This document shows, piece after piece, positions 21,712-33,018 of a DNA stretch of 64,000 bases; the stretch's first letter is position 1; every line of letters begins with the position of its first letter. The stretch covers positions 4,685-68,684 of the forward strand of contig VSDK01002217.1 of the NCBI GenBank assembly GCA_009767595.1, read 5' to 3'. This DNA comes from Symbiodinium kawagutii. Lineage: Eukaryota > Sar > Dinophyceae > Suessiales > Symbiodiniaceae. The notes beneath the pieces were generated by a model that saw only the letters and a program-made list of their open reading frames with translations, was not told where the DNA came from and did not search any database. The translations under genes were made by a program, and so were the position numbers.

Positions 21712-23511
21712 TTTTTCACTTCATTACTTATTCATTGGGTTGGCGGCGTTGAGTGGGTCCCACGTTGGATAGTTGTGGAATTCAAAGCTGCAGCCTGAAT
21801 GGTACCCTCAAGGAATGCAGGTCGTGGGTTGATCAGGGCCTCATGAGGTTTGATCCAAGTGTAGATGTAGATGGCACTTCCATTCAGCACGGACTTTTTC
21901 TTTGCCATTCTGGTGGCAAGGTCTAGTTTTCAGTTTCCATGCGTTTCCATCATCAGATTGACCAGGTGTTTGTAAACTCGAGCACACCTTTCATAGTTTG
22001 TGTTGAAGATCCTGCCAAAACGGCCCGCCTGATCCAATGTGTGCGCTTTGCATAGAACTACCAAGAAAAAATGTTCGGATGAAACATCAATCATTTGTGT
22101 TCCTTTGGAAACAAGATAGTGTTTTTATTTAAACGTTCTTCTCAACACAGAATTCTGCTGCTGCTTTTGCCAGTGGCACCGATTTGAAAGGATCGAAAAT
22201 CAACAGGCGAGCAAGCAATATGTCTTGAGCTTGCGGTTGGAGGCCATCAAGTTATTCAGAAGTTGCGTGTGGCGCCAGGAAAAGCTGGACGAAGAACGAC
22301 CTGCTAAACGTTCAGAGCGTACCGAATTCGCTGGCATTTTGCCAGGAGCAGTACACGATGTTGAGGTCGCTCATTGATTCAGGTTCACGTTGAATGTTTC
22401 TGGAGTGGCAGCTTCCACGCCCTGTTTTTTTTTTAAATGAACTCAATGTGTTTCAATACTATATGATTTGGCTTCACTTTGCATGTATTGAGGATACCAC
22501 TCATTCTACCTATGTCGGGCAGTGGCCGTGGCACAACCAAGATTTTCTGAACAAATTGAGCAGGGGTCACCACATGTATCACAGGGGGTGAAGTTGCCAT
22601 CAGTGATTTGTGAGGGGTGAGAGGCCTTGAGTATTGCATGCAACATCTCACAAACTATTTGGCCTGGCCAATGCGGCCAACGCCTTCTCGTGTATCTGTA
22701 ACATATTTCACCTGGAACTGGTTGGATTCAAAACCTGGTACCCCGCTCGAGAACATCGCTGAAATGACCAAGCTAGTCTTTGTGTGGATGTTCAGCTACC
22801 CTTTTTTGGATGGTTAATATTGACCCACAGGCATGTATTAGTTATAGATATCCTGTGGTCATTATGCTGTACAGTTCTCCTTTCAACTGTCCTGTACAGT
22901 GAAGCTGATGGATCCTCAAGAAAAAACAGGGGGTTGTGGAATAACCAGACTTTGAAGTTCGCAATTTCGCGGTGGGCTCGCTGCTCCAGCCACGCGCCAT
23001 TTACAACTGCTTATTATTGGCGACAGCTGAGCCGCACTGCCTCAGCCCTGCCTGCCCAATCAAGTTGCTGCCGACCAACTGCCGGAGTTTGCTTGCCACA
23101 CAGCCTGTGCGTCTCGGGACACCGCGATGTTTTTGAACAACTCCCAGCAATTCAGTTTCCAAGTATAGATGTTTGATGTTGACTGAAGTAGGTTTGATGT
23201 TGACTGTCTGCCTGTCAACTCCAACTCTGAAGTATGAGAGGCGGTGTAAACTAGTCGCTCTTGCTGTGGCTCTCATTTTGTCTGTGGAACTTGACGCAAC
23301 TAGTGCAAAGAGACGCAGAGAATTTTGATGGATGACTGATATATGAGTGGACTTCACATGAGTTTCTACGAATCATTGAAGATATGTTGCTTGCTGCCTC
23401 CAAGTGGTCACCTTCCCAGACAAAAAATGGATATAGCTGCACAAGTAAGGCCAGAGGGCTTGAAGTTCGGGCCCTTGATCTCAAGAATGAAACCATTTGT
23501 GGTGCTGTTCA

Positions 23512-23832
23512 GAAGCGCTGCCCAACCCCAGGTGATTTAAGATTTGTGGTTTCCTGTCTATTTCGGTCGTGATGAAATAGTGAATGACGGGTGAGTCTAT
23601 TTGTGTCAACCAGTCTGGTAATGCGAAGGGCTTTGGGAAGGCTGCCTACAGAGAATGCATTTGACAATCCCAGTCTTCCACATCTGCGTTGTTCACCGTG
23701 GCCAGACTGCAAGCCCGCTAGTGAGAGTGCGGCATTTGATGCAACGGAAGCGCGCTGTCCAACCCTGTGATTTACAATTCATGGTTTCGTATCTGTTTTG
23801 GTTGTGATGATATGGTGCGTGATGGGTCCGAC
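23512..23832. repeat. Two-copy decayed duplication, about 235-bp period
   Basis: GAAGCGCTGCCCAACCCC (23512) and GAAGCGCGCTGTCCAACCC (23747) start copies of about 85 bp that share GTGGTTTCCTGTCTATTTCG-like sequence. Confidence 0.65.
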
Positions 23833-26800
23833 AAAGCGCTTTCAAAGGGCCTTGTGGATCGCCTGAACAAGATGCCACTTCTTGTGCGGACCAATGAGGA
23901 CTGATTCCACGATGATGTCAGTACGCATTGCTGTGTGTGTGTGTGTGCGTGACAAATTTGGGTTCTTTGAAAGAAATTGTGCAACAAATCAACGTCGTGA
24001 ACACTGTTCCTCTCCTTGTTTCTGAGGTTTGGTACAGTGTGGCTGTGGTTTGGTTCGTGTCGGTTTCACATGTTCGGGTCAGTTTGGTTCCCAGGACGGT
24101 TCGGTTCATACCTTTCTTTTTTCCGGTTTGCGTTACTCGGTTTGCATTACTGAGAAGGTTGGTGGAAAACATTGGAAAACGTTATTTATGTATATTTATG
24201 TCGTTTATCATGCCAAAAAAAAAAGAGTTTATGGTGGAGTGGATTGATATTGGCTACTGTGAATTGATTTATTTCGTGAGTACACAGCGAGGCTTTATGG
24301 CCATTCTAGCTGTGATTGATATGTTTCATGTGTCATTTTATCCGGTGCTCTGTGAGCGGTGGTCTTCTGTGGTTTCAGACTTGTTTCAGACCACAGGGAA
24401 ATGTCTGGCAAATCTACAATTCGAGGAAGTTTAAGCTTACAAGTACCTTTGCGGGGCTTGGCCTGAAACGTGTCAAATTGCAGCCAGTTAGATACTGTTT
24501 GTTCCGGTATTGATCTGGAACTCATAAAAGATCTGAATGGCTGCTGGATTCACGGCGCCTGCAGCCATGCCAAATAATCCTTTTGGGTGCTGTCGTGGGT
24601 TTCTGTGGTTCCCTCGAGGGAACGTGCTTTAATTTGCAGAGCTTTGGGTTGAAGAGTCTTGAGTTGCAGCCGACTAGATACTGGCCCGTTCTCAGAACCT
24701 TCATTCGGGTCGGTTCCACCACCGGCTCGGTTTCTGCACTGTGCCGTTGGGTTCTATTTCGTTTCATACGGTGCGGGGGTTTCCAGTTCCAGGTTCAGCT
24801 CCATGAGGTTTCCAGTTCCAGGCTTCGTTCCATGATCATCCTGTTTGTCGCCAGCCCTGCAGGACATCTCAGCAACCAAGAGCATGTTCAAGTCGGCGGA
24901 CTGAGGCGTGCGCCTCCAATAAACAGCTTAGCTTGGCAGGTCCAAAAGTCAATGAGATCCAACCTCACTCATTTGGTTTGATTATTTATGTAAGTGATCC
25001 AACAGAATGAGGTTAGGTTTGAGGTGAATAAACAAAATTCATCAGGTCACTTGCAAGAAACCGGATTTTCAAACGAACATTTGGTATTGCTGAGTTGGGA
25101 CGAGTACCTGGGCTCGCAATCAATTTTTCAGCTGTTTTCTGGTGATCCTTGCATGTGTCTCTCCTCAACATGTATGCGTGTTTCTATCTTGAGTTGTTTG
25201 ATGAAACACTGGTGGATACAGGCATGGGGCTTAGTGGCTTGCATGATCACGCCTGAAAAACACAAACAAGGCAGGTTGCAGAAACTCTGAAGATCCTTGC
25301 GGCTTTGATCCTTGCGGCTTTTGCCTTTTTGTGAATCAATGGCCACCAGCAGATTTACAGATTCTTTTGTGAGATGAGAATCGATTCATCACAAAGGAGA
25401 AATCATGAAAGCGTTCATGGGGCCACTGAATCTGCGCGTTGAGATGTTCTGGGTATGAGGGTTCACGATAAGTTAACAACCCCCACAAGAACAACATGTA
25501 GACATGCGAGTGGTACTGAAGTACCTCAAAACTTGATGATTGATCATCATGTTTGGCTGCTACCGGAGGTGAAAACCGTGCGGAAAGCAGCGGAAAGCGT
25601 GAGAATCGCGAGGCAAGAATGAGTCTGGTAAGAAACGAAATGTTGGCTGTTTGACCTGATGGGGATGGGTCGGGCTTAGCGGCCCGGATTCTTTACACGG
25701 GACAACTAGTGTCAGAATAGGTTCAACCTTCACTCAATGGATTTGTTCTTTTGAAGAAGGAGGTTCTCGCCTTGTTCTTTTCCTGTTTCAATCTCTTGTT
25801 TCGAACTGGGTTTGCAGTTTGTGTGGCTACCTTTCCTTTCCGTAATTAAATGATAGGCCCTTGTTTTTTTTAACGCAATGCAACATGGGCTCGGTTGTTA
25901 CTCACCAACATCAAACCCTGCAGTAGATTCGGTCGTTTGATCACACAAGCGACAACAGCGTAGCTTGGCTGTCGCAGGAAACGTCGAAGACCACCTGCGC
26001 TTGTCGCGGGATGTCGCAGGCAATGCTGCGAAAGGACAGAGCAACTGAGTCCAGTTGGGCAGCTGAAGAAACGGGGAAGCCCAAGAATAGGACCACACTT
26101 AACATCGCAACATGTCCCAACTTGGGTAACACATGGGGTAGCACATGGAACATGGAACATGAAGAACAATCATCAGCGGGCCCGCCACAACTTCTACATG
26201 CCCCTGATGCGCCATCTGGATCATACTTTGAGCACATCAAGGCATCCGGCGTAACTCTGAATCATCCTGAACCCTTTCCGTTGGGTGAGCGGACCTGCGT
26301 TTAATTTCATTCGCCGGTGCTTGATGTTTGAGCTCATGGCATTTCATGAATGTATTGGGGCTGCGTGAGGCTTTCATCCATAATTTGTCAACTTGAATGT
26401 GTGCAATAGACATCCTTGCAGACAAGAAATGCCGAATTGAAGCGCGGTTCCATTGCATTTGGTAATTGCAACTTATTGCAACTCGGCATGCTTGCATCCT
26501 TGAAGCTTCATAATTGCTCTCTTTGAGGGGAATACACGGTTTTTGCTGGAGATACCTTTTGGTGCAGTTTGTTCATTTTGCTTATATAGCTCCACCAAGA
26601 AGAATGTTTGGGATCTGATGTTGGTAAGTTGATGCGTTTCATCCATGATCTGTTTACAAGGTTCAAGGGCATGCCACTCAACTTGGGAAAAGACAACCCG
26701 TTTTGTTTGAGGCTTGACATGGGGCTCAGCGATCCCAGGACAACACAAAGTGAGCGCACAAAGTCCTTGAAAGCGCAGACCTTGTGCTGGCTGGCACACA

Positions 26801-26917
26801 GGGTTGGATACCGAACCCCATGGCTTTCTCTTTGTGCTGGAGCTCGGCTTTTTGGCGCATAAGCCTCGCAATGTGAAGGATATCCGAAGGATATCCAGTC
26901 ATGAAGTGCCAGGCATG

Positions 26918-26965
26918 TAATGATATATATATATACATATAGGTATATATAGGTTATAGAGATAT
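26918..26965. repeat. AT-rich TATA repeat
   Basis: TATATATATACATATAGGTATATATAGG-type sequence; a similar TA/TG tract lies at 27254-27302. Confidence 0.8.
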
Positions 26966-27387
26966 GAAGCTAAACAATAGATGTGTATACAATTACAATT
27001 CGACTACTTCTGAACATCGACTACTTGAAGCTATGGCCGCCTGCTGGCTCCGTGCATCCGAGCAGCCGGCTTGGCTTCGCTGAGTTTTAATGAGGAAGCC
27101 AGGTGGGATTTTGTCCTAAAAAGTCTCACTGCAAAGATTTGAGCTGAGCCTCTGGTGGCAACAAGTCGCTTGGGCGACGGAGATAGATGAGATAGCATCT
27201 TGCATCGTGCTGAAGAGCAAGGTGAAATTCATCCACAGCATTCCGAAACTATATACTGTATATATATATATATATACATGTGTGTGTGTGTGTGCATATA
27301 CCCTCTGGGACCCAGGTTCTCCGATGAGATTACAGCAGGGGTGAGGTGGGGTGGTTGATGTTAACATTCCCTTGCATGTGCCCACCA

Positions 27388-27436
27388 GGGTTGGGCTGGG
27401 CTGGGCCGGGCTGGGCTGGGGTGGGGTGGGGTAGGG
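27388..27436 (+). repeat. G-quadruplex-prone tract
   Basis: Ten runs of three or four G separated by one or two bases (GGGCTGGGCTGGGCCGGG and so on). Confidence 0.85.
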
Positions 27437-27993
27437 CATATTAACGTTCGCTACAGCCTGTCACAAACGACAAAATAGAACATAGAAACGTCTTGGCTGT
27501 CCACCACCTGAACAAAGGACCAGGACTGCAAAAAATCAGAGAGTTGTCCATGAAAAGTTTGCGCCCCGCATCTAGGTTTTTGACTTAGTTTTGTGGCTAT
27601 GTTAAAAGACAAAAAAAGCTGACTGTCAGGACCTGTGATTTTTCTACAAGCTACGAAATGCTGCAAATACCATGGAATTATGACCAACGTTCATTTTGAT
27701 TGTAACTTTACAATGAACTATGCTTGCTTTACGTGGAAAAAACCATACGCACAAATGATAAAAGTGCCCGAAACTGACACGAAACGCATTTTTTTCTTGT
27801 TGTGATGAAGATGATCTGACATTTGTTGATGAAGTTGCGCCGGATGAAATCAAAATTCATCCGGCGCCCGGGCATTTCCTGCACAAGAAGATATCCTACA
27901 AAATCGACATTTCGTCTCAGCGAAAGCGTAATTTTAGCAAAGGCATGAAACAAGTATCGATCAGATATTGGAGAACCTAGGTCCCCGAGCGTG

Positions 27994-28230
27994 TATATAT
28001 ATATATATGTATATATATGTATACATACATATATATGTATATATGTATGTATGTAATGTAATGTAATGAAATGTAATGTAATGTAATGTAGTGTAATGTA
28101 ATGTAATGTGATGTGATGTAATGTAATGTAACGCAATGCAATGCAATGCAATGCAATGTAATGTAATGTAATGTAATGTATGTATGTATGTATGTATGTA
28201 TGTATGTATGTTTGTATGTATGTATACATG
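27994..28230. repeat. TATA, (TAATG)n, (CAATG)n and (TATG)n array
   Basis: It passes from TATATG to TAATG units, then a short block of GCAAT units, then TAATG and finally ATGT units. Confidence 0.9.
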
Positions 28231-29320
28231 TATCAGTTTTGAATCGTTTTTCTTGGTGCATTCCGCATCCTGAATGGTCATGCTTTCAAGTTATCACCCA
28301 AACAGGCCTCAAACAAGGACGCTACTCTTGGAGTGCGATGGGAATAGTCTGAGAAGGCTTAGTGGGAAAAGTTCATGAGTAGTTAGAGTTATATAGGACG
28401 GTGGTCCACATCTGTCTGATTGCGTGGGATCGTGTCCAAGATCATCAGCATAGTTGTTGAAAGCACAATCGTTTGCAGCGCCGCGTCCATCCCGTATGTG
28501 AAACCAGGTGAGCCGACAGCCCAATCAGTTACCCAAGACTTTTCTGCAGTGGCTGATTTCGTGAACGATTCCAGCCACGCGTGAGCCAGATTGATGTGGA
28601 ATGCCGCAATTGTCATATGCCCTCTCTGCGGGCAATATTGGGAAAGCATCGAACTGAAGGAATGTGCTTCAAGCAATCACCTCTCATTGACATCACTCAA
28701 AGCACCTGCAACAATATGCGAACATTCAGCGGAAGATGATGTGGAGCTTGCGAGAGTCATAGGACAATGCCTGAATTGTGATAGCAGCTTGCAAAACTGC
28801 AGAATCCATCGGAAATGATCGAGGATGTTTCAGGTCAGGGTCCAGTTCGCATCAAAATTGTTCCACATCAAACTGCGTTCACCCTCTAGGACGATGTTTC
28901 CTTTTTCTCAGAAAACCACACACATAGAGTCACCGCAAGGCAGGTTTTTTTCCTCCTTCGAAGAAGGTTTTTTTCCCTGCCTGTGGTAGACAACAACAAT
29001 CAATGATATGACCGCAAAAAAGTTAAGAGTGACGGAGCTCCTGTGAGAGTCTTGAGGTCCGAGACACCTGTCTGCACAAGTTTTAGATTCAGACTTTACG
29101 TGGGAAGTTTTACCATTTTTGCCGCTGGGTGCAGGGCACAAGTTTGATCCATGCCATGGGACAAGTTCAGTTGCCCGTGCAGGCATCGAGGGGACAAGCC
29201 TAAACTCCAAGTGTTGAGGATGGCCATTGAGTGAGCGAGGGATAGCTTGCAACTGGGGGGTGAGTTTAGAACCCTATATCTATTGGCGAGAACCCCTATG
29301 AGTTTGGATGAATTCATCAT

Positions 29321-29448
29321 TATGAACCCAACCCCTATGAACCTAGCCCCAATGGACCTAAGCACTATGAACCTAACCCCCATGAACCTACCCGCTATGA
29401 ACCTAACCCCTGTGAACATACCCCTATGAACCCAACCCCTACACCTGG
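29321..29448. repeat. 15-bp minisatellite
   Basis: ATGAACCTAACCCCT-type units, about eight, each translating to MNLTP-like pentapeptides. No splice signals support coding. Confidence 0.85.
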
Positions 29449-30339
29449 GATTGCCATCCTTGTTGATGACCACAAGCACTACGATACCTCGACCACTTCA
29501 AGTCTCGTCGACCGAAGCCGAGTGGCCCAAGAGGATCAACCTTGGACCGCAGGGCATGTCAGGGGCGAACACGTACAACCATGTAGAATCAACAAATCAA
29601 CGTATGGCGAGCAGGGTCATAAGCACAGCCCAAAATGGCAAACGGTGCAGAGACTGATATCGGATTACTCGAAGTGCTTCAGCAGAAGTTTGCCCTTTCC
29701 AAATCTGTAAGGGGTCCATGGCGCTCTGTGCAGCGAGGTCGGGTCTGCCGGCTGAACTTGCCCCCTGTTGGCCTGTTGCCTTCTTTGAAAGATATAGCCT
29801 AAATTGTCACCAAACCAATGTGGGGCCCAGTTGTCGGTAAGTGCTCTCTTAACCCACCGAGCTATGGCGAACTATCTGCTCAGCTTATGAGGTTGGTGAC
29901 CTTGACGTTTCTTTGCTCGTGAATCAATAATGGTTGATGAATTGGTGAATGCATGCTTCATAGAGATGTTCATGGTTGTTGGTAAATTGGTTAAGCATAG
30001 TTAACGATCGTTCATTCATTGTCAATAGTGATTAATGGTTATGAAGTGATTAGGTAGAGTAATTTCTTTTTGGCTTCGCCCGAATCATCGAGCACCGGTG
30101 ATTCGCCTGCAGACCTCGGAGCCGCATGTTCACCATCACACGGTCGTGGTTCAAGGGGAGGTCAGCGGGCCTGCATAGACATAGCTGGGGCTGGGCCATG
30201 AGTTGTGAACCCGAACTTCACCAACATGTTTTCGTTGTGATTGGTGGTATTTATTATCCAGTTGAATATTATGAGTTTATTCAAGCATGAGATTTGGTGA
30301 TATTTTTTTGCATTTTTTCATTTTCAGAAACGTTGAAAT

Positions 30340-30451
30340 GGTGGTTTCTCAAGTCATACAAAAGGCCAATCATCCAGTTTATAAGTCCAGTTATAAACCA
30401 AGCATATAAACCAAGCATAACTTTGGGGAACGCACTTTTTGAGAAACCACC
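30340..30451. mobile_element. MITE-like palindrome, family A (copy 3)
   Basis: GGTGGTTTCTCAAG on the left, TTTTTGAGAAACCACC on the right, with a diverged inner part. Confidence 0.7.
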
Positions 30452-30794
30452 GTATAGGCTTCCACTTTGTTGCTCAATGTTGATTGTTAACCATACTATC
30501 AAGCAACCATCAAGCAACCATTAACCAACCATCGAGGAATCACAACCAACCATCAACCAACCATCAATCAATCATCATCCAATCATCAACCAATCATCAA
30601 TCAACCAATTCCATTAACCAAACATCCCTGAAACAACCATGAATCAATCAACCACCGACCAACAACCAAGCTGAATCAACCATCCACTCACCAATCAGCC
30701 CAATCCTCTCGGGCTGGCGAAGGTGATGCAAGGTGAACCAAGGCTGGTGCGATCTCGGCGGTGGTGGTGGTGCATTCGCAAATGGTGGAGGTGG

Positions 30795-30897
30795 TGGTGG
30801 ATAGTTTTGATAATAAAGTAACCAATAACCCACCAAACACACATCTTTTACTAGGAAACCATTGGTTTTGGTGGTACCCAATTTTGACCCACAGCCA
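30795..30897. mobile_element. MITE-like element, family B (copy 2, left end decayed)
   Basis: Ends in GGTACCCAATTTTGACCCAC AGCCA; ATAATAAAGTAACCAATAAC lies near the left edge. Confidence 0.55.
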
Positions 30898-31995
30898 GAT
30901 AATGATATGATGGTTTGATGATATACATTTTTTTAAAATTGGTGAGTCTTGTGAATTTATGGTTGATAATAGCCAACCTATGATGATTCATCATATGGTT
31001 TACATTGTGACAATTGAGACGTGTTTTCTCAACCCATGATGGATTATAATGATGCGGCAGAATGGTTGACAATGTTTGATGATGGTTGATAATCCATGGT
31101 TGACAATGATTAATATCTACTAATATTGGCTAATATTGGCAAATCATGGCAAATAGTTGTTAATAATTGTAGATAGCAGTTAGATAATGGTTAAACAAAG
31201 TGGTTTATGATTAACATGATAGTTTTGAGATGTGACTATGGACAAATATATGGATGAATAACATATGGATACACATATTCACAAATGATCTTGAGATGGG
31301 TCATAACCAACTGCCCAAAAACTAAGGGGTAGTTGCGAATGTCCCAACAGCTCAGTAGGGGTTTGAGCAGCCAGGGGTACAGGGTATTGTCAAAGATACG
31401 CACACACCCATGTGGGTTTGAATGTCGCTAGGTGGATTGATAGATGGATGATGAATGTGTTTCACGTCATGCCAAGAAGCAAGATTGGGCAGACAACAGG
31501 TACAGTAGTCCCATGATTTTCAATGGGCAATGCTGGGCATCCCCTAACACAATGGCAGTCAAGAAGAAGCCTTGACACACTGACAGCTAAGAATCAGTAA
31601 CACAAGTGGTTAACAACAATGGTTGACGACTAATGACAATTGAGTGGAATAATAGTTTGCAATCAATGATCAACCATGATGGTTAACGATGTCAATGGTG
31701 GTCAATGACAATGTCAACTAATGATCAACCAAGTGGAAGAATGACAATGTCAGTGGTGGTCAATGATCAACCACAATGGTTAATCTTTAACAATGGTGGC
31801 AAATGATCAACCACAATGGTTACCGATGGTGCTTAAGACTCATTGATCATGGATGGTTGGAAATCGTTGACAGTGGCCGTTGGACCTTGGAACCCAACAT
31901 GCGGCTGAGTGCCTTTGTGGCCATAACACAGTAGCTACATCCGGCTGAGATTCGCCACCATTATCAGTGAATAGTGGTGGTTGGCTAATGGTTGC

Positions 31996-31997
31996 TC

Positions 31998-32048
<51 letters not shown>
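31996..32048. repeat. (TTG)n microsatellite
   Basis: About 17 TTG units upstream of gene 2. Confidence 0.95.
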
Positions 32049-32779
32049 GGGTGCATACCTGCTATCGTCAAACAACAACATTGGAGTTGGTTGATTGGTT
32101 GGTCCATGTTGGTCGGTTATCGTGGATTGCCACCTGATGTTCTGCACATCAGGGTCAATAAGTGGACCAACTTCAGACGATGGTTGATCAATGATAAGTT
32201 GATGCTTGATCATGATCGATACGCTGGCAACCAGTTAATACATTGCTGATGATGGTTGTTCATACCTGCTCAGAACGAGGTTGATATAAAGATAGTAAAT
32301 AGCTCTATCTGGTGGGCGAGCTACCCCCTAGGCCCCTGATTCAACAATGTCACCAGTTTCAATGATGCGTTCACCTCCAAGGAGAGTTAAAAATTAACCA
32401 AAGAAATCTCTGTCGCCAAGCGTATCCAGCATGGAGGGTACGAAAGATTCAGCGCTGAAAAGGCCAGTGGTATCCCAGGAAAAAATACGAATCACCATAA
32501 CCATAACGATCATTTTAACCATTTCAGGGCGGTCAAGTGTCGCTGTTAAACCCGAGGGCAGCTTGGAACTTCTGGCCATTTTGGTGTTTTAGGAGATGGG
32601 TAATTTGTGGATGCTGGCACCTTTGGGAACCTCATCATGTGGTTCAGATCTTGGTGAACAATCACCACTTAGTAACTGTTGGATTTTCTGGCAAGAATCA
32701 CAGCCCAATGATTGGAATCCATCTTTGGCATCACGAAAGCTCGGACTTTCATCTGCAGCGCTTGCAGCCAAGACCCTCC

Positions 32780-32783
32780 CGTA
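32780..32783 (+). promoter_or_regulatory. Possible spliced-leader trans-splice acceptor
   Basis: CCCGTAG ends 13 nt upstream of the gene 2 ATG, after a pyrimidine-containing stretch. Dinoflagellate nuclear mRNAs receive a spliced leader at such an AG. Only position supports this. Confidence 0.3.
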
Positions 32784-32796
32784 GCTCGGCCTCACC

Positions 32797-33018
32797 ATGA
32801 AGTTGCTCGCGCTTCTGCCTTCGTTGCTGGCGCTGGCGCGCGGCGAGCGCGATGAGGGCGGCGATCCCAGTGTCGCTAATGGCCAGCTGACCCCTCCAGA
32901 CCTGCCCTTTCCGCCCATGCCCTCGGACGCTGGGGTCGAACATGGGCGGCCATGGGCGGCCATGGAGGACGGAAGTGGCGATGTCCCCAGTGATCATTGG
33001 AAGCGCATGGTGCTGTAG
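32797..33018 (+). CDS. Gene 2 exon 1: start codon and signal peptide (3' edge unknown)
   Basis: ATG in a good context (CTCACCATGA). It encodes [20 protein letters not shown], a typical signal peptide, then a Pro/Asp-rich stretch ending at a stop at 33016. The donor must fall before that, in phase 0 to fit exon 2; several G-starting sites qualify, and another small exon may exist before 34902. Confidence 0.55.
   Translation: MKLLALLPSLLALARGERDEGGDPSVANGQLTPPDLPFPPMPSDAGVEHGRPWAAMEDGSGDVPSDHWKRMVL

Larger units (their letters stand above)
21012..32796. other. Intergenic region between two + strand genes
   Basis: No exon chain, RNA gene or recognisable transposase or reverse transcriptase was found. 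It contains two decayed tandem duplications (21486-21711, 23512-23832), a G-rich tract, AT and ATGTA repeats, a 15-bp minisatellite, family A and B elements, and degenerate AACCATCA-type sequence from about 29.8 kb on. Open frames near 25941-26304 and 28389-28818 are unremarkable and unassigned. Confidence 0.5.

Noticed and set aside
25941-26304. Opposing 97-99 codon ORFs
   Set aside because: Both strands are equally open, with no splice context or family resemblance.
27729-28281. Minus-strand ORFs with HYITLHYI repeats up to 166 codons
   Set aside because: Translation of the TAATG/TATG array.
28389-28818. Opposing ORFs of 95 and 75 codons
   Set aside because: No motif recognised; the Cys pairs in the + frame are too few and irregular to call a zinc finger.
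32589-32963. 124-codon minus-strand ORF over the signal-peptide exon
   Set aside because: Antisense of GC-rich exon 1; no recognisable features.
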